This document shows positions 15,957-23,973 of a stretch of DNA of 34,148 nucleotides, piece after piece. Under the pieces are notes generated by a model that saw nothing but the letters and a program-made list of their open reading frames with translations, was not told the origin of the DNA and made no database searches. Within the stretch, counting starts at the first letter, position 1, and the number at the start of each line of letters is the position of its first letter. The DNA comes from Pyxidicoccus fallax (GTDB taxonomy: Bacteria > Myxococcota > Myxococcia > Myxococcales > Myxococcaceae): positions 1-34,148 of the forward strand of contig NZ_JABBJJ010000111.1 in the NCBI RefSeq assembly GCF_012933655.1. The letters are read 5' to 3'. A program made the position numbers and the translations under genes.

Positions 15957-16871
15957 ATGGACCTCAACGAGCTCCTCGTCTTCGCCAAGGTGGTGCAGGC
16001 CGGCAGCTTCACGGCCGCCGCGAAGGCGCTGCGCATGCCCAAGTCCACCGTCAGCCGGAAGGTGTCCGAGCTGGAGGAGCGCATCGGCGCGCAGCTGTTG
16101 CAGCGCACCACGCGGCAGCTGCGCCTGACGGACGTGGGGCAGGCCTACTACGCGCACTGCGCCCGCATCGTGGAGGAGGCGGAGGAGGCCGAGCTCGCCG
16201 TCACGCGCATGCAGGCCGCGCCCCACGGGCTGCTCCGCGTGACGACGCCCCTGAGCTTCGGCTTCATCGGGCCGCTCGTCGCGGAGTTCCTGAAGCGCTA
16301 CCCCGACGTCCAGGTCGAGATGCTCTGCACGGACCGCTCGGTGGCCCTGATGGAGGAGGGCTTCGACGTGGCCATCCGCGCGGGACGGCTGGCGGACTCG
16401 TCCCTCATGGCCCGCCGGCTCGGCAACATCGAGCGCATCGTCGTGGCGGCCCCCAGCTACCTCGACGCCCACGGCACCCCGAAGACGCCGAAAGATTTGG
16501 AGAAGCACGACTGCCTCGTCTTCGGGCCCACCCTCAACGGGGCCGTGTGGACGCTGCACTCGGGCGCGAAGACGGTGGAGGTGGCGGTGCGCGCGCGCAT
16601 GGCCGTCAACGAGCCGGACATGCTGCGCGCGCTGTCGCTGGCGGGCTCCGGCGTCGCCCTCTCGCCGGACATCCACTACGCCGAGGACATCGACGCCGGG
16701 CGCCTGCGGCGCATCCTCCCGGAGTGGAGCTCCCAGGGCGCGCCGGTGCACGCCGTCTACCCGGGCACGCGGCACCACGTGCCCAAGGTGATGGCCTTCG
16801 TGGACTACCTGCGCGAGCGCTGGCCGACCCATACGCCCGGGCCGGCCTCCCGCTCACGCACGGACGGCTGA
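15957..16871 (+). CDS. LysR-family transcriptional regulator
   Basis: The protein has 304 residues. The N-terminal winged helix-turn-helix is typical: MDLNELLVFAKVVQAGSFTA, then ALRMPKSTVSRKVSELEERIGAQLLQRTTRQLRLTDVG. The remainder is the periplasmic-binding-protein-like effector domain with the usual LLRVTTPLSFGF start and a RxGxLxDSSLMARRLG segment, close to the AaeR/DmlR type. The start has GCAGGAG upstream and a palindromic operator 15 bp before it. It is divergent from the YceI gene, the most likely target. The effector is unknown. Confidence 0.93.
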   Translation: MDLNELLVFAKVVQAGSFTAAAKALRMPKSTVSRKVSELEERIGAQLLQRTTRQLRLTDVGQAYYAHCARIVEEAEEAELAVTRMQAAPHGLLRVTTPLSFGFIGPLVAEFLKRYPDVQVEMLCTDRSVALMEEGFDVAIRAGRLADSSLMARRLGNIERIVVAAPSYLDAHGTPKTPKDLEKHDCLVFGPTLNGAVWTLHSGAKTVEVAVRARMAVNEPDMLRALSLAGSGVALSPDIHYAEDIDAGRLRRILPEWSSQGAPVHAVYPGTRHHVPKVMAFVDYLRERWPTHTPGPASRSRTDG

Positions 16872-16882
16872 CCGCCCGTCCC

Positions 16883-19000
16883 CTACCCGCTCGTGCAGGA
16901 GATTTCGCCGGTGGGGCGCTCGGTGCAGGTGGCGTTGCGGACCGGGGTCCAGTCCACGCCCGTGAAGACGCTCTCCGCCCACTGGGTGAGCTCCTCCACG
17001 AGGGCCGCGTCGACGCCGAAGTACCGGAAGCGCGGAATCATGTACCAGATGTTGTTGATGGCCGGGAACTGGTCCACGAACGTGTAGGGCTGGCTCGGGT
17101 CGATGGCGTAGTCGGTCCGCCACGTCTCCGGTGAGTACTCCTTCGTCTTCTTGAGCCACGTGCGCAGGAGGACCTCGAAGATGGCCTTGCGCTGCTCGGG
17201 GGGGATGCCCCAGGTCTTCCGGGCCGCGGAGAAGCCGAAGTGCACGAGCGACGCGATTCTCGCCGGGCCGCGGATGTGCCAGCTCCCGTTGTTCTTCAAC
17301 GGCTGGGAGTTGTCCGCGGTCTGCATGCCCTTGATGAGGAAGAGCACCTGGTTCGACATCGTCGAGGGATTTCCCGCCACGTCATGGCTCAGGTGCAGGA
17401 TGAAGCCATGGGTGTAGGGCCAGTCGATGGGCCGCTGCGAGTTCCTCCGGTCTCCATCGCTGTGGTTGCCATTGTTGAGCACGAGCGCGACGTGGTACCA
17501 GGCCGTCGAGAAGTACAGGTGCATCAACGTCGAGTTGTTGTTGATGCCCGTGTTGGCGGCGGGCAGCTTCATGGTGTTCGGTGAGACGTCGAAGCTGTAG
17601 TTGAAGAGCCAGGCCCTGGAGTCACGCGACGTGGGGATGAGCTTCTGGTAGTGGCCGTCGAGCCGGAAGTCGTTCATGAGCTCGAACTCCTTGACCATCT
17701 TCCAGAGCCCCGTGGAGTAGATCTTCCGCGAGTAGACGGGGTCGGAAATCCCCACCGTGTTGGGGTAACGGGGGAGGAGGAAGTTGTACAGCGACAGGTT
17801 CCACTCCTCCTGGAAGTAGAGGAACTCGCTGCGATAGGTGGAATAGCCCGAGGCGACGACGCGTGCCGCGCGTGCGCGCCCCGTCCGGGTGCCGGTCGGG
17901 TCATTGGCGAGCGCCCACGTGCCCTGGCCGTCGTAGCTGCCGCTGACGCGGGAGTTCACGAAGTCATCTCCCCATGCGTCCTTGGGGTGGATGCTGGGAA
18001 GCCAGTGGTTCCAGTCCGGAAGCTGCAGCGTGGTGGGAATCTCGCGGGCGCTCAGGTTCGCCTTGGTGGACACCGCCTCCTCGGTGATGCCCTGGGGGAA
18101 GATGTACTGGAGCATGTGCTGGTCATCGGGGAGGACCCAGTCGATGCCGGCGCCCGCGGCCCACTGCTCGACCGGGCGCGAGTCCAGGCCCGGTCCCGGC
18201 TGGTACGGTGGATTCCACGGACGTCCCCAGGGCTGCACGTTGGGCAGGGTGCGGATGTACGCGGCGATCTTCAGGCCCTGCTTTTCGTTCAGGCCATGGA
18301 ACCTCGCTCGCTCGACGATGGCGTGGTTCGAGTAGGCGAAGTACTTCAGGTCCATCCCGCTCTGGGTATGGCAGTCCATGCAGTGGGCGCGCATCGGCGT
18401 GCCATTCTTCGAGGACGGCACCAGGGTCGCGGTCCTCCAGAGGGCTTCGCCCTCGGCGATGGAGGCGGGGTCCTGGTAGATGGGGGGCGCCGTCCACGAG
18501 TGGGGGTCCGCGTGGGAGAAGACGCTCTCCTGGATGACCTGCTTGCCATCCGCGCGCAGCAGGTTGAACCGCAGGACGCGGTAGCCGATGGAGCGCTCGT
18601 CCGTGTAGTTGAAGCGGAAGTGGAGCGTGTTGGTGCCTTCCTTCAGGGCGCCCGCCGGAATCGGGAGCCGCATCGAGAGCGTGGCGAAGGCTCCGCCAAT
18701 GCCGCCGTAGTTCCTACCCCGGCCCTCGACCGTCACGGTGGTGTTGTCGAGGGGAATCCACGTCGCGTCGTCGTTGAAGCGGACGGAGCCCTTGCCCTCG
18801 TAGCTGAGGTTGTGCGCCTGGAGCCACAGGTGGACGGACTGGGCCGCGGCCTCCGAGGACAGCGTGAATGACACGCTCCGGGTGTACCCCTCGGGGCCGA
18901 TGACCTCGATGGGCAGCTCGAGGGTCTGGGCGTGAGCGCGCCCGGGTGACGACAGGAGCAGGAATGTGAGAACGGAGAAGAGGAGTCCGACGCGTTGCAT
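16883..19000 (-). CDS. Large secreted protein with a single c-type haem motif
   Basis: The protein has 705 residues. A signal peptide ends at AHA near residue 24. Residues 25-160 form a beta-rich domain (ELPIEVIGPEGYTRSVSFTL and later strands). A haem-attachment motif CMDCH at 207-211 follows MRAHC, with GMDLKYFAYSNHAI after it and possible distal Met or His ligands beyond. The rest of the chain has repeated Trp-rich and Asn-rich segments without further CxxCH. It resembles cytochrome-containing exported proteins of bacteria that degrade complex polymers, but I cannot name a family. The ATG at 19000 has GGAGGTG five bases upstream, which decides against longer starts. The gene is convergent with the LysR gene (11-bp gap) and divergent from the SGNH hydrolase gene. 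Confidence 0.78.
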   Translation of the reverse strand: MQRVGLLFSVLTFLLLSSPGRAHAQTLELPIEVIGPEGYTRSVSFTLSSEAAAQSVHLWLQAHNLSYEGKGSVRFNDDATWIPLDNTTVTVEGRGRNYGGIGGAFATLSMRLPIPAGALKEGTNTLHFRFNYTDERSIGYRVLRFNLLRADGKQVIQESVFSHADPHSWTAPPIYQDPASIAEGEALWRTATLVPSSKNGTPMRAHCMDCHTQSGMDLKYFAYSNHAIVERARFHGLNEKQGLKIAAYIRTLPNVQPWGRPWNPPYQPGPGLDSRPVEQWAAGAGIDWVLPDDQHMLQYIFPQGITEEAVSTKANLSAREIPTTLQLPDWNHWLPSIHPKDAWGDDFVNSRVSGSYDGQGTWALANDPTGTRTGRARAARVVASGYSTYRSEFLYFQEEWNLSLYNFLLPRYPNTVGISDPVYSRKIYSTGLWKMVKEFELMNDFRLDGHYQKLIPTSRDSRAWLFNYSFDVSPNTMKLPAANTGINNNSTLMHLYFSTAWYHVALVLNNGNHSDGDRRNSQRPIDWPYTHGFILHLSHDVAGNPSTMSNQVLFLIKGMQTADNSQPLKNNGSWHIRGPARIASLVHFGFSAARKTWGIPPEQRKAIFEVLLRTWLKKTKEYSPETWRTDYAIDPSQPYTFVDQFPAINNIWYMIPRFRYFGVDAALVEELTQWAESVFTGVDWTPVRNATCTERPTGEISCTSG

Positions 19001-19129
19001 TTCGCACCTCCCCATCCGCGTATCGCGGACGGAAATGACAGGTCGTCGGCCCCTGGGCCGTGCCCTGTACCTGGAGTCTTCACGAAGAGACAGGCGTTTG
19101 TGAGGGTTCCACCACCGCCCCCGGAGGGG

Positions 19130-19155
19130 TGACACGGACGTGTCATCACGTGTCA
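19130..19155. promoter_or_regulatory. Palindromic operator candidate between cytochrome and SGNH genes
   Basis: TGACACGGACGTGTCA (19130-19145) is a perfect inverted repeat with 7-bp arms and a 2-base centre. A third copy of the half-site CGTGTCA follows at 19149-19155. It lies in the 280-bp divergent gap, which has no other gene, and is well placed to act on either promoter. The binding protein is unknown. Confidence 0.4.
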
Positions 19156-19280
19156 ACGCGGGAAGCCGCGTTCCTTCGCGCAAGCGGGCTGAACTCCACG
19201 GATGCGTGCTCGGCGCGCCCACGGGTGGGCTGGCACATGGGTTGCTCATGCGGGAGGGCCCATCCACCCCTGGAGACTGT

Positions 19281-20732
19281 ATGCGCTCGTGGAACCCCCG
19301 TCCTGGCGCGACAATCGCGCTGCTTCTCGCCTTGCTATGTGCCGCCCTGCTGCCCTCGCGGGCCGCGGCCCAGCAGACCACCGTGCTGCAGCTCGGCACG
19401 CCGAACCTCTCGGTCCAGCCCGGGCAGAACGTCACGGTGGCGATGCGGTTCGACGCCGTGCCCATGCCCGAGGACTACAGCGTCTTCATCCACTTCGTGG
19501 ACGCCAACGGTGTGAATCACGCGCCCTCCAGCGCGGACCACGCGCCGCCGACACCCACGTCCTGGTGGAGCGGCGCCATCGCCTACAACCGCACGGTGAC
19601 GCTGCCCTCCTCCATGCCGAGGGGCACGTATTCCATCCGCGTGGGCCTCTTCCAGAACCACTCGCCGTGGGGCCGCGCCACCCTGGCGCGCGGCACGGGC
19701 GTCACCGTGGATGACCAGCTCCGCTACACGGTGGGCACGCTCAACGTGGGCACGCAGGCCCCCAGCACCACCACGGCGCTCCAGTTGGCCAACCCGAGCC
19801 TGTCCGCGCAGCCGGGGCAGACGGTGACGCTGGGCATGCGCTTCAACGCGGTGCCCATGGCGCAGGACTACTACGTCTTCGTGCACTTCGTGGACGCCAA
19901 CGGCGTGCAGCACTCCACGCTCAACGCCGACCACCTGCCGCCCGTGGGCACCTCCCAGTGGAGCGGCGCGGTGGCGTACAACATCAGCCGCACCCTGCCC
20001 TCCAACCTCGCGACGGGCACGTACTCCATCCGCATCGGCCTGTACTCCATGGCCGCTCCGGACAACCGCATCCCGCTGGCCACCGGCAGCGGCGTCACCG
20101 CGGACGGACAGGGGCGCTATATCGTCGGCACGATGAACGTCACGGGTGGTGGGAGCCAGGTGCGGATTGTCGACTACTACGGCGACTCCACGGTGTGGGG
20201 CTACAAGACGCACGTCGGCGGTCAGGTGGCGAAGCCCGCTCCGGTGGCATTCGCCGAGGCGCTTTCCGGGGTGCAGGTGCGCAACGAGGGCGTGAGCGGC
20301 TCCACGGCGTGCGGGCTGCTCAATGGGACGGACGGCGTCCACCCCGCGTGGAGCACGCAGATGGCGAACAGCAACGCGACGGTCGTCATCATCAACCACG
20401 CCATCAACGACCAGTGGCTCTACAGCCTCACCCAGTACAAGTCGTGCCTCACGGCGCTGGCGCAGGGCGCGAAGAGCCGCGGGAAGAAGGTCATCTTCGA
20501 GACGCCCAACCCCACGCGCGACAGCGGCTACGGACTGGAGGGCATGGCGGCGGCGATGCGGGAGGTCGCGGCGCAGCAGCAGGTACCGGTCATCGACCAA
20601 TACGAGTACCTGCTCGGGTACCTGAACGGCCGCAGCCCGTATGAAATCTGCCCGGACGGCCTGCACCCCACGGACGAGGTCTACATCCTGAAGGGCCGCT
20701 ACGCGGCGGACGTGTTCAGGACGCTCCCGTGA
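19281..20732 (+). CDS. Secreted SGNH/GDSL hydrolase with two duplicated N-terminal domains
   Basis: The protein has 483 residues. A signal peptide ends at AAA/QQ near residue 30. Residues 33-157 and 165-288 are two similar copies of a beta-sandwich-like module; each has VQPGQ-type turns, MRFxAVPM, YxVFxHFVDANGV, WSGAxAYN, TYSIRxGL and a closing YxVGTxNV. The catalytic domain (about 295-483) shows the block I nucleophile YGDSTVWGY with Ser303. Asp459 and His462 lie in CPDGLHPTDEVY, the final SGNH block. It probably de-esterifies a polysaccharide or glycan outside the cell, with the duplicated modules for binding. GGAG five bases before the ATG at 19281 supports this start. Confidence 0.88.
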   Translation: MRSWNPRPGATIALLLALLCAALLPSRAAAQQTTVLQLGTPNLSVQPGQNVTVAMRFDAVPMPEDYSVFIHFVDANGVNHAPSSADHAPPTPTSWWSGAIAYNRTVTLPSSMPRGTYSIRVGLFQNHSPWGRATLARGTGVTVDDQLRYTVGTLNVGTQAPSTTTALQLANPSLSAQPGQTVTLGMRFNAVPMAQDYYVFVHFVDANGVQHSTLNADHLPPVGTSQWSGAVAYNISRTLPSNLATGTYSIRIGLYSMAAPDNRIPLATGSGVTADGQGRYIVGTMNVTGGGSQVRIVDYYGDSTVWGYKTHVGGQVAKPAPVAFAEALSGVQVRNEGVSGSTACGLLNGTDGVHPAWSTQMANSNATVVIINHAINDQWLYSLTQYKSCLTALAQGAKSRGKKVIFETPNPTRDSGYGLEGMAAAMREVAAQQQVPVIDQYEYLLGYLNGRSPYEICPDGLHPTDEVYILKGRYAADVFRTLP

Positions 20733-20750
20733 AGTCGAGGTGAAGCATCC

Positions 20751-20783
20751 GGCCCCGGCCCTGCCTCACGCGGGGCCGGGGCC
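20751..20783. terminator. Bidirectional terminator hairpin
   Basis: Arms GGCCCCGGCCCTGC (20751-20764) and GCGGGGCCGGGGCC (20770-20783) pair over 14 bp with one mismatch around a 5-base loop. It sits in the 62-bp gap between the convergent SGNH and SDR genes, so it can serve both. Confidence 0.65.
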
Positions 20784-20794
20784 CACGCGGTCGC

Positions 20795-21568
20795 TCAGGA
20801 TGCGTAGATGGGCGCACCGAAGGGAGCGCCCGTGGCGCCACCATCCACGACCAGCTCCGCGGCCTGGATGTTGGAGGCGTCATCCGACGCGAGGAACAGC
20901 ACCGTCTTCGCGATCTCATCGGCCTCACCCAGCCGGCCGAGCGGAATGCCGCGCGCGAGGCGCTGCTCCAGCGCGGCGAGGGCCTCGGGCGTGGGCGCGG
21001 CGGCGGACCAGATGGGCGTCTGCGCAGCGCCGGGCGTCACGACATTGACGCGGATGCGCCGGGGAGACAGCTCGGCCGCCATCACCCGGGCCATGGCCCG
21101 CACGCCCGCCTTGCTCGCCGCGTAGGCCGAGTACCCCCGCGCCCCCAGCACGGCGAGCACCGAGCCGTTGAGCACCACCGACGCCCCGTCATTCAGGTGC
21201 GGCACGGCCGCCTGCACCGTGAAGAACACGGACGTGAGGTTGGTGTTCAGGATGTCCTGGAAGCTCGCGAGCGACGTCTTGCCCACCGGGGTGAAGCCGG
21301 AGATGCCCGCGTTCGCGAAGAGGACGTCCAACCGGCCGAAGCGCGCGACGGTCGCCTCCACGGCCCGGCCCACCGCCTCGGGGTCATTGACGTCGGCCTT
21401 GAGCACCAGCACGTCGGGCCCCAGCTCCCTCGCCGCCGCGTCGAGCGTCTCCTGGTTGCGCCCGGTGATGGCGACGCGCGCCCCCTCCGCGACGAACAGT
21501 CGCGCCGTGGCCAGCCCGATGCCGCTGTTGCCCCCGGTGATGAGCGCCACCTTGTTCTCGAGCCGCAT
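20795..21568 (-). CDS. SDR family oxidoreductase
   Basis: The protein has 257 residues with the classical short-chain dehydrogenase layout: the nucleotide-binding TGGNSGIG at 11-18, NAG at 86-88, Ser136, and YAASK with Tyr149 and Lys153. After the GRNQE at strand 2 there is no acidic residue where NAD would be held, which favours NADP. GGAGGG six bases before the ATG at 21568 supports the start. The gene is divergent from an HxlR regulator with shared palindromes in the gap, a common arrangement for SDRs induced by electrophiles or quinones. Substrate is unknown. Confidence 0.92.
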   Translation of the reverse strand: MRLENKVALITGGNSGIGLATARLFVAEGARVAITGRNQETLDAAARELGPDVLVLKADVNDPEAVGRAVEATVARFGRLDVLFANAGISGFTPVGKTSLASFQDILNTNLTSVFFTVQAAVPHLNDGASVVLNGSVLAVLGARGYSAYAASKAGVRAMARVMAAELSPRRIRVNVVTPGAAQTPIWSAAAPTPEALAALEQRLARGIPLGRLGEADEIAKTVLFLASDDASNIQAAELVVDGGATGAPFGAPIYAS

Positions 21569-21590
21569 GTCAGTCCCTCCCACTCCAAGT

Positions 21591-21647
21591 GGTTGCATCA
21601 TGCAACCGACACTTGAGACCTAATCGGCCCGGTTTTATGATGCAACC
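21591..21647. promoter_or_regulatory. Pair of HxlR-type operators
   Basis: The first site, GGTTGCATCATGCAACC (21591-21607), is a perfect palindrome with 8-bp arms around one C. The second, GGTTTTATGATGCAACC (21631-21647), matches it except for two bases in the left arm. The start-to-start distance is 40 bp, about four helical turns, placing both on the same face. They fill the gap between the SDR and HxlR genes, so control of both is very likely. Confidence 0.7.
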
Positions 21648-21662
21648 AGAAGGGAGGAGCGA

Positions 21663-22115
21663 ATGCGGCGAACCAGCCTGGAGGGAGCGGACTGCCCCAT
21701 CGCCCGCTCACTGGACGTCATCGGTGACTGGTGGTCGCTGCTCATCATCCGGGACGCGATGCTGGGCGTGCGCCGCTTCGGTGAGTTCCAGAAGAGCCTG
21801 GGCGTGGCGAAGAACATCCTGACGACGAGGCTGCGCACGCTGGTGGAGCACGGCATCCTGGACACCGCGCCGGCATCGGACGGCAGCGCGTACCAGGAAT
21901 ACGTCCTGACTCCGAAGGGGCGGGACCTCTTTCCGGTGCTCGTGGCCCTGCGGCAATGGGGCGAGGAGCACTGCTTCGAGGGTGGCCGGGGCTCCACGGT
22001 GCTGGTGGACGTGGAGCGCGGCAGGCCCGTCAGGAAGCTGGAATTGCGCTCCGAGGATGGACGGCTGCTGAGCCCCGCGGACACCCAGGTGAAGAAGCGC
22101 GGCCGATCGGGTTGA
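21663..22115 (+). CDS. HxlR-family transcriptional regulator
   Basis: The protein has 150 residues with a winged-helix MarR/HxlR fold. The N-terminus has CPIARSLDVIGDWWSLLIIRDAMLGVRRFGEFQKSLGVAKNILTTRLRTLVEHGIL, the family signature with a single early Cys (Cys11) that can act as a redox or electrophile sensor. The wing and C-terminal helix follow (YVLTPKGRDLFPVLVALRQWGEEH). AGGGAGG precedes the ATG. It is divergent from the SDR gene and probably represses it through the two palindromes between them. Confidence 0.92.
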   Translation: MRRTSLEGADCPIARSLDVIGDWWSLLIIRDAMLGVRRFGEFQKSLGVAKNILTTRLRTLVEHGILDTAPASDGSAYQEYVLTPKGRDLFPVLVALRQWGEEHCFEGGRGSTVLVDVERGRPVRKLELRSEDGRLLSPADTQVKKRGRSG

Positions 22116-22152
22116 CCCCTCCGGGGCCGGGTGTTAGCAAGCGCTTGTCTGA

Positions 22153-22175
22153 CCGCGGCAGTGACGCTGCCGCGG
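22153..22175 (+). terminator. Terminator-like hairpin after the HxlR gene
   Basis: A perfect 9-bp inverted repeat, CCGCGGCAG (22153-22161) and CTGCCGCGG (22167-22175), with a 5-base loop lies 37 bp past the HxlR stop and before the methyltransferase gene. It has no U-run. Confidence 0.45.
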
Positions 22176-22288
22176 GCTCCTCTGGTGAGGGGCGCACAAA
22201 GCTACGTCACTTGACGCGCGGGCAGCGATGCCCAGGTCGCGGAAGGTGGCGAGCGTTCGTCACCTCCGCGGAAGACAGGGAGATGACG

Positions 22289-22939
22289 ATGAAGAATCCA
22301 TCGGACGAAGTGGCGCGGGCGTACGACGTCTGGGCGGACAGCTACGACACCCAGGCCAACGCGACGCGAGACCTGGACGCGACCGTTCTGCGGAGCCAGG
22401 ACCCCACCCTCTTCCAGGGCGACGTGCTCGAAATCGGCGCGGGCACGGGGAAGAACACGGAGTGGCTGGCGCCCCGAGCCCGCACGCTGCTGGCGCTGGA
22501 CGGCTCGGAGGGAATGCTGAAGCGCGCGCGCCAGCGCCCCGGCGTGGAGCGCGTGCGGTTCCTCCAGCATGACCTGCGCCAGCGGTGGCCCTCGGCGGAC
22601 GGGGTCCACGACACGGTGGTGTGCAACCTGGTGCTGGAGCACATCGAGGACCTGTCCTTCGTCTTCGCCGAGGCCCGGCGCGTGCTGCGGCCCGGCGGGC
22701 ACTTCTACGTCTGCGAGCTGCACCCCTTCCGCCAGCTCCAGGGCAGTCAGGCGCGCTTCGTCCATCCGGAGACGCAGACGACGGAGTACGTCCGCTGCCA
22801 CCTCCACGACGTCTCCGAGTTCCTCAACGCGGCGGCGCGCGCGGGCTTCGTCCTCGCGCAGGCGGGCGACTGGAGGGACCCGGGCACGGAGCGGACCGCG
22901 GTGCCCCGGCTGCTGTCGCTGCTTTGGCGGGCGGAGTGA
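22289..22939 (+). CDS. Class I SAM-dependent methyltransferase
   Basis: The protein has 216 residues. It begins with VARAYDVWADSYDTQANATRDLD, the usual entry of UbiE/BioC-like methyltransferases. Motif I is VLEIGAGTGKNTEWLA near 48-63, then LLALDGSEGML, HDLRQRWP, VVCNLVLEHIEDLSFVFAEARRVLRPGGHFYV. The ATG at 22289 has GGGAG with a good six-base gap; the ATG at 22283 is too close to it. The methyl acceptor is not predictable. Confidence 0.85.
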   Translation: MKNPSDEVARAYDVWADSYDTQANATRDLDATVLRSQDPTLFQGDVLEIGAGTGKNTEWLAPRARTLLALDGSEGMLKRARQRPGVERVRFLQHDLRQRWPSADGVHDTVVCNLVLEHIEDLSFVFAEARRVLRPGGHFYVCELHPFRQLQGSQARFVHPETQTTEYVRCHLHDVSEFLNAAARAGFVLAQAGDWRDPGTERTAVPRLLSLLWRAE

Positions 22940-22984
22940 GCGTGTATTACCGCATCGCAGCGATGTGATGCTGGTGCAGCGCAT

Positions 22985-23182
22985 ATGCACCCGCTTTCAC
23001 AATCCTTTTCTGGCCGCCCTCGCCCGGTCCATGCATGGGGCGTTTTGCGGCGGCCGCCTGGGCGAGAAGACTGCGAGGCGTGTAAGTACGTCATCCCCGT
23101 CGTGGCCGGGATTGGAGTCGTCGTCTTGATATGTCTCCAACCCGAGTTGGTCATCATTCCCCTAGCCGCAGCGGCCATGTAG
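22985..23182 (+). CDS. Small membrane-segment ORF, possibly a toxin gene remnant
   Basis: An open frame of 65 residues ends 8 bp before the next gene. Its C-terminal half is a hydrophobic stretch (YVIPVVAGIGVVVLICLQPELVIIPLAAAAM). This resembles the hydrophobic middle of the toxin-like lipoprotein at 28539-29462, where a Pro-Glu pair follows a Val/Leu/Cys-rich segment. The ATG has no convincing ribosome binding site and the first half is Arg- and Pro-rich. It may be a shortened relic of a toxin gene whose immunity partner follows, or may not be translated at all. Confidence 0.3.
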   Translation: MHPLSQSFSGRPRPVHAWGVLRRPPGREDCEACKYVIPVVAGIGVVVLICLQPELVIIPLAAAAM

Positions 23183-23190
23183 GTATCTCC

Positions 23191-23784
23191 ATGTCTGATC
23201 GCCATCAATCGCTCACCGAACTCGAGGACCTGATACGAAGCGCGCGAGAGACCTCTCTCGAGATTTCTCGCGATCAGCTGCGCCAATGGATGAGCAGTCC
23301 GGACCTGGAAGTGCAGGGCGCGACCTACTTACTCCTTCGGGAATCCATGAAGTCGCTGAGAATCACCCCTCCACTCGACGCGGACGAGCACCTTCGCTTC
23401 CGCCGGGATTACCTGGAGCGATGCATCAGAGAGGGTGGCGAAGGACCGTGGTCGGATTCGAGGTACGAGGCCGCCTGGGAGATTGCCGGCTGGATGGCGT
23501 CTGTTTTTGATGACCCTGCTACAGCCAGGAAGGTCCTGGTCGGGCTGCGTGACTGGCTGGCGACCATCTACAGAGAGGGGTCCCCCGTCGTGCGCGATGC
23601 GCTGGTCAATGGGACGCTTGAACACCTTTTTGAGCGGCCGAAAATCCGGAGGTTCTTCAACGATTGGAGGAACGACCCCCTCCTGGCAGGCGCATTCGCT
23701 GACGCATCACTCTGGGCGCGTGAGGGCGGCGATTCCCCCCTGGTCGGACGCCGCAAGCCTCGTCCCGGCCGAAAGAACGAGTGA
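23191..23784 (+). CDS. Hypothetical helical protein, possible orphan immunity protein
   Basis: The protein has 197 residues, is soluble and mostly helical, with many charged residues (LTELEDLIRSARETSLEISRDQLRQWM, then YEAAWEIAGWMASVFDDPATARKVLVGLRDWLATIYREG). I do not recognise a family. The 5' part is less GC-rich than the surrounding genes. It sits just after a short hydrophobic ORF, an arrangement like toxin and immunity gene pairs elsewhere in this window. The ATG at 23191 is the natural start. The immunity role is inference from context only. Confidence 0.6.
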   Translation: MSDRHQSLTELEDLIRSARETSLEISRDQLRQWMSSPDLEVQGATYLLLRESMKSLRITPPLDADEHLRFRRDYLERCIREGGEGPWSDSRYEAAWEIAGWMASVFDDPATARKVLVGLRDWLATIYREGSPVVRDALVNGTLEHLFERPKIRRFFNDWRNDPLLAGAFADASLWAREGGDSPLVGRRKPRPGRKNE

Positions 23785-23899
23785 ACCGAGGTCCGCCTCC
23801 ATGTGTCCACGCGAACCGACAGGGAGGCGCCAACCTCAAGCGCCGGGTGACGGGATGCGCCTGAGCCCTCACGGAGACGCGCCGCACTCATGATGAAAC

Positions 23900-23918
23900 C
23901 GTGAGGAGTCCGTGAGGA
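23900..23918 (+). promoter_or_regulatory. 11-bp-spaced direct repeat upstream of secreted protein gene
   Basis: CGTGAGGA occurs at 23900-23907 and again at 23911-23918, start to start 11 bp apart, 56 bp ahead of the next gene. Direct repeats one helical turn apart are typical sites of response regulators. The assignment is weak. Confidence 0.25.
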
Positions 23919-23973
23919 ATGGTTCCCCGTGCTGCCTTTAGGGTCTCTCCATCGACCCCGAAGGGAGCGCGCC

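Noticed and set aside
15813..16832. N-terminal extension of the YceI reading frame to about 520 residues
   Set aside because: The extension lies antisense to the LysR gene. The YceI family start MTTTTWNIDTTHSG with a ribosome binding site sits at 15812.
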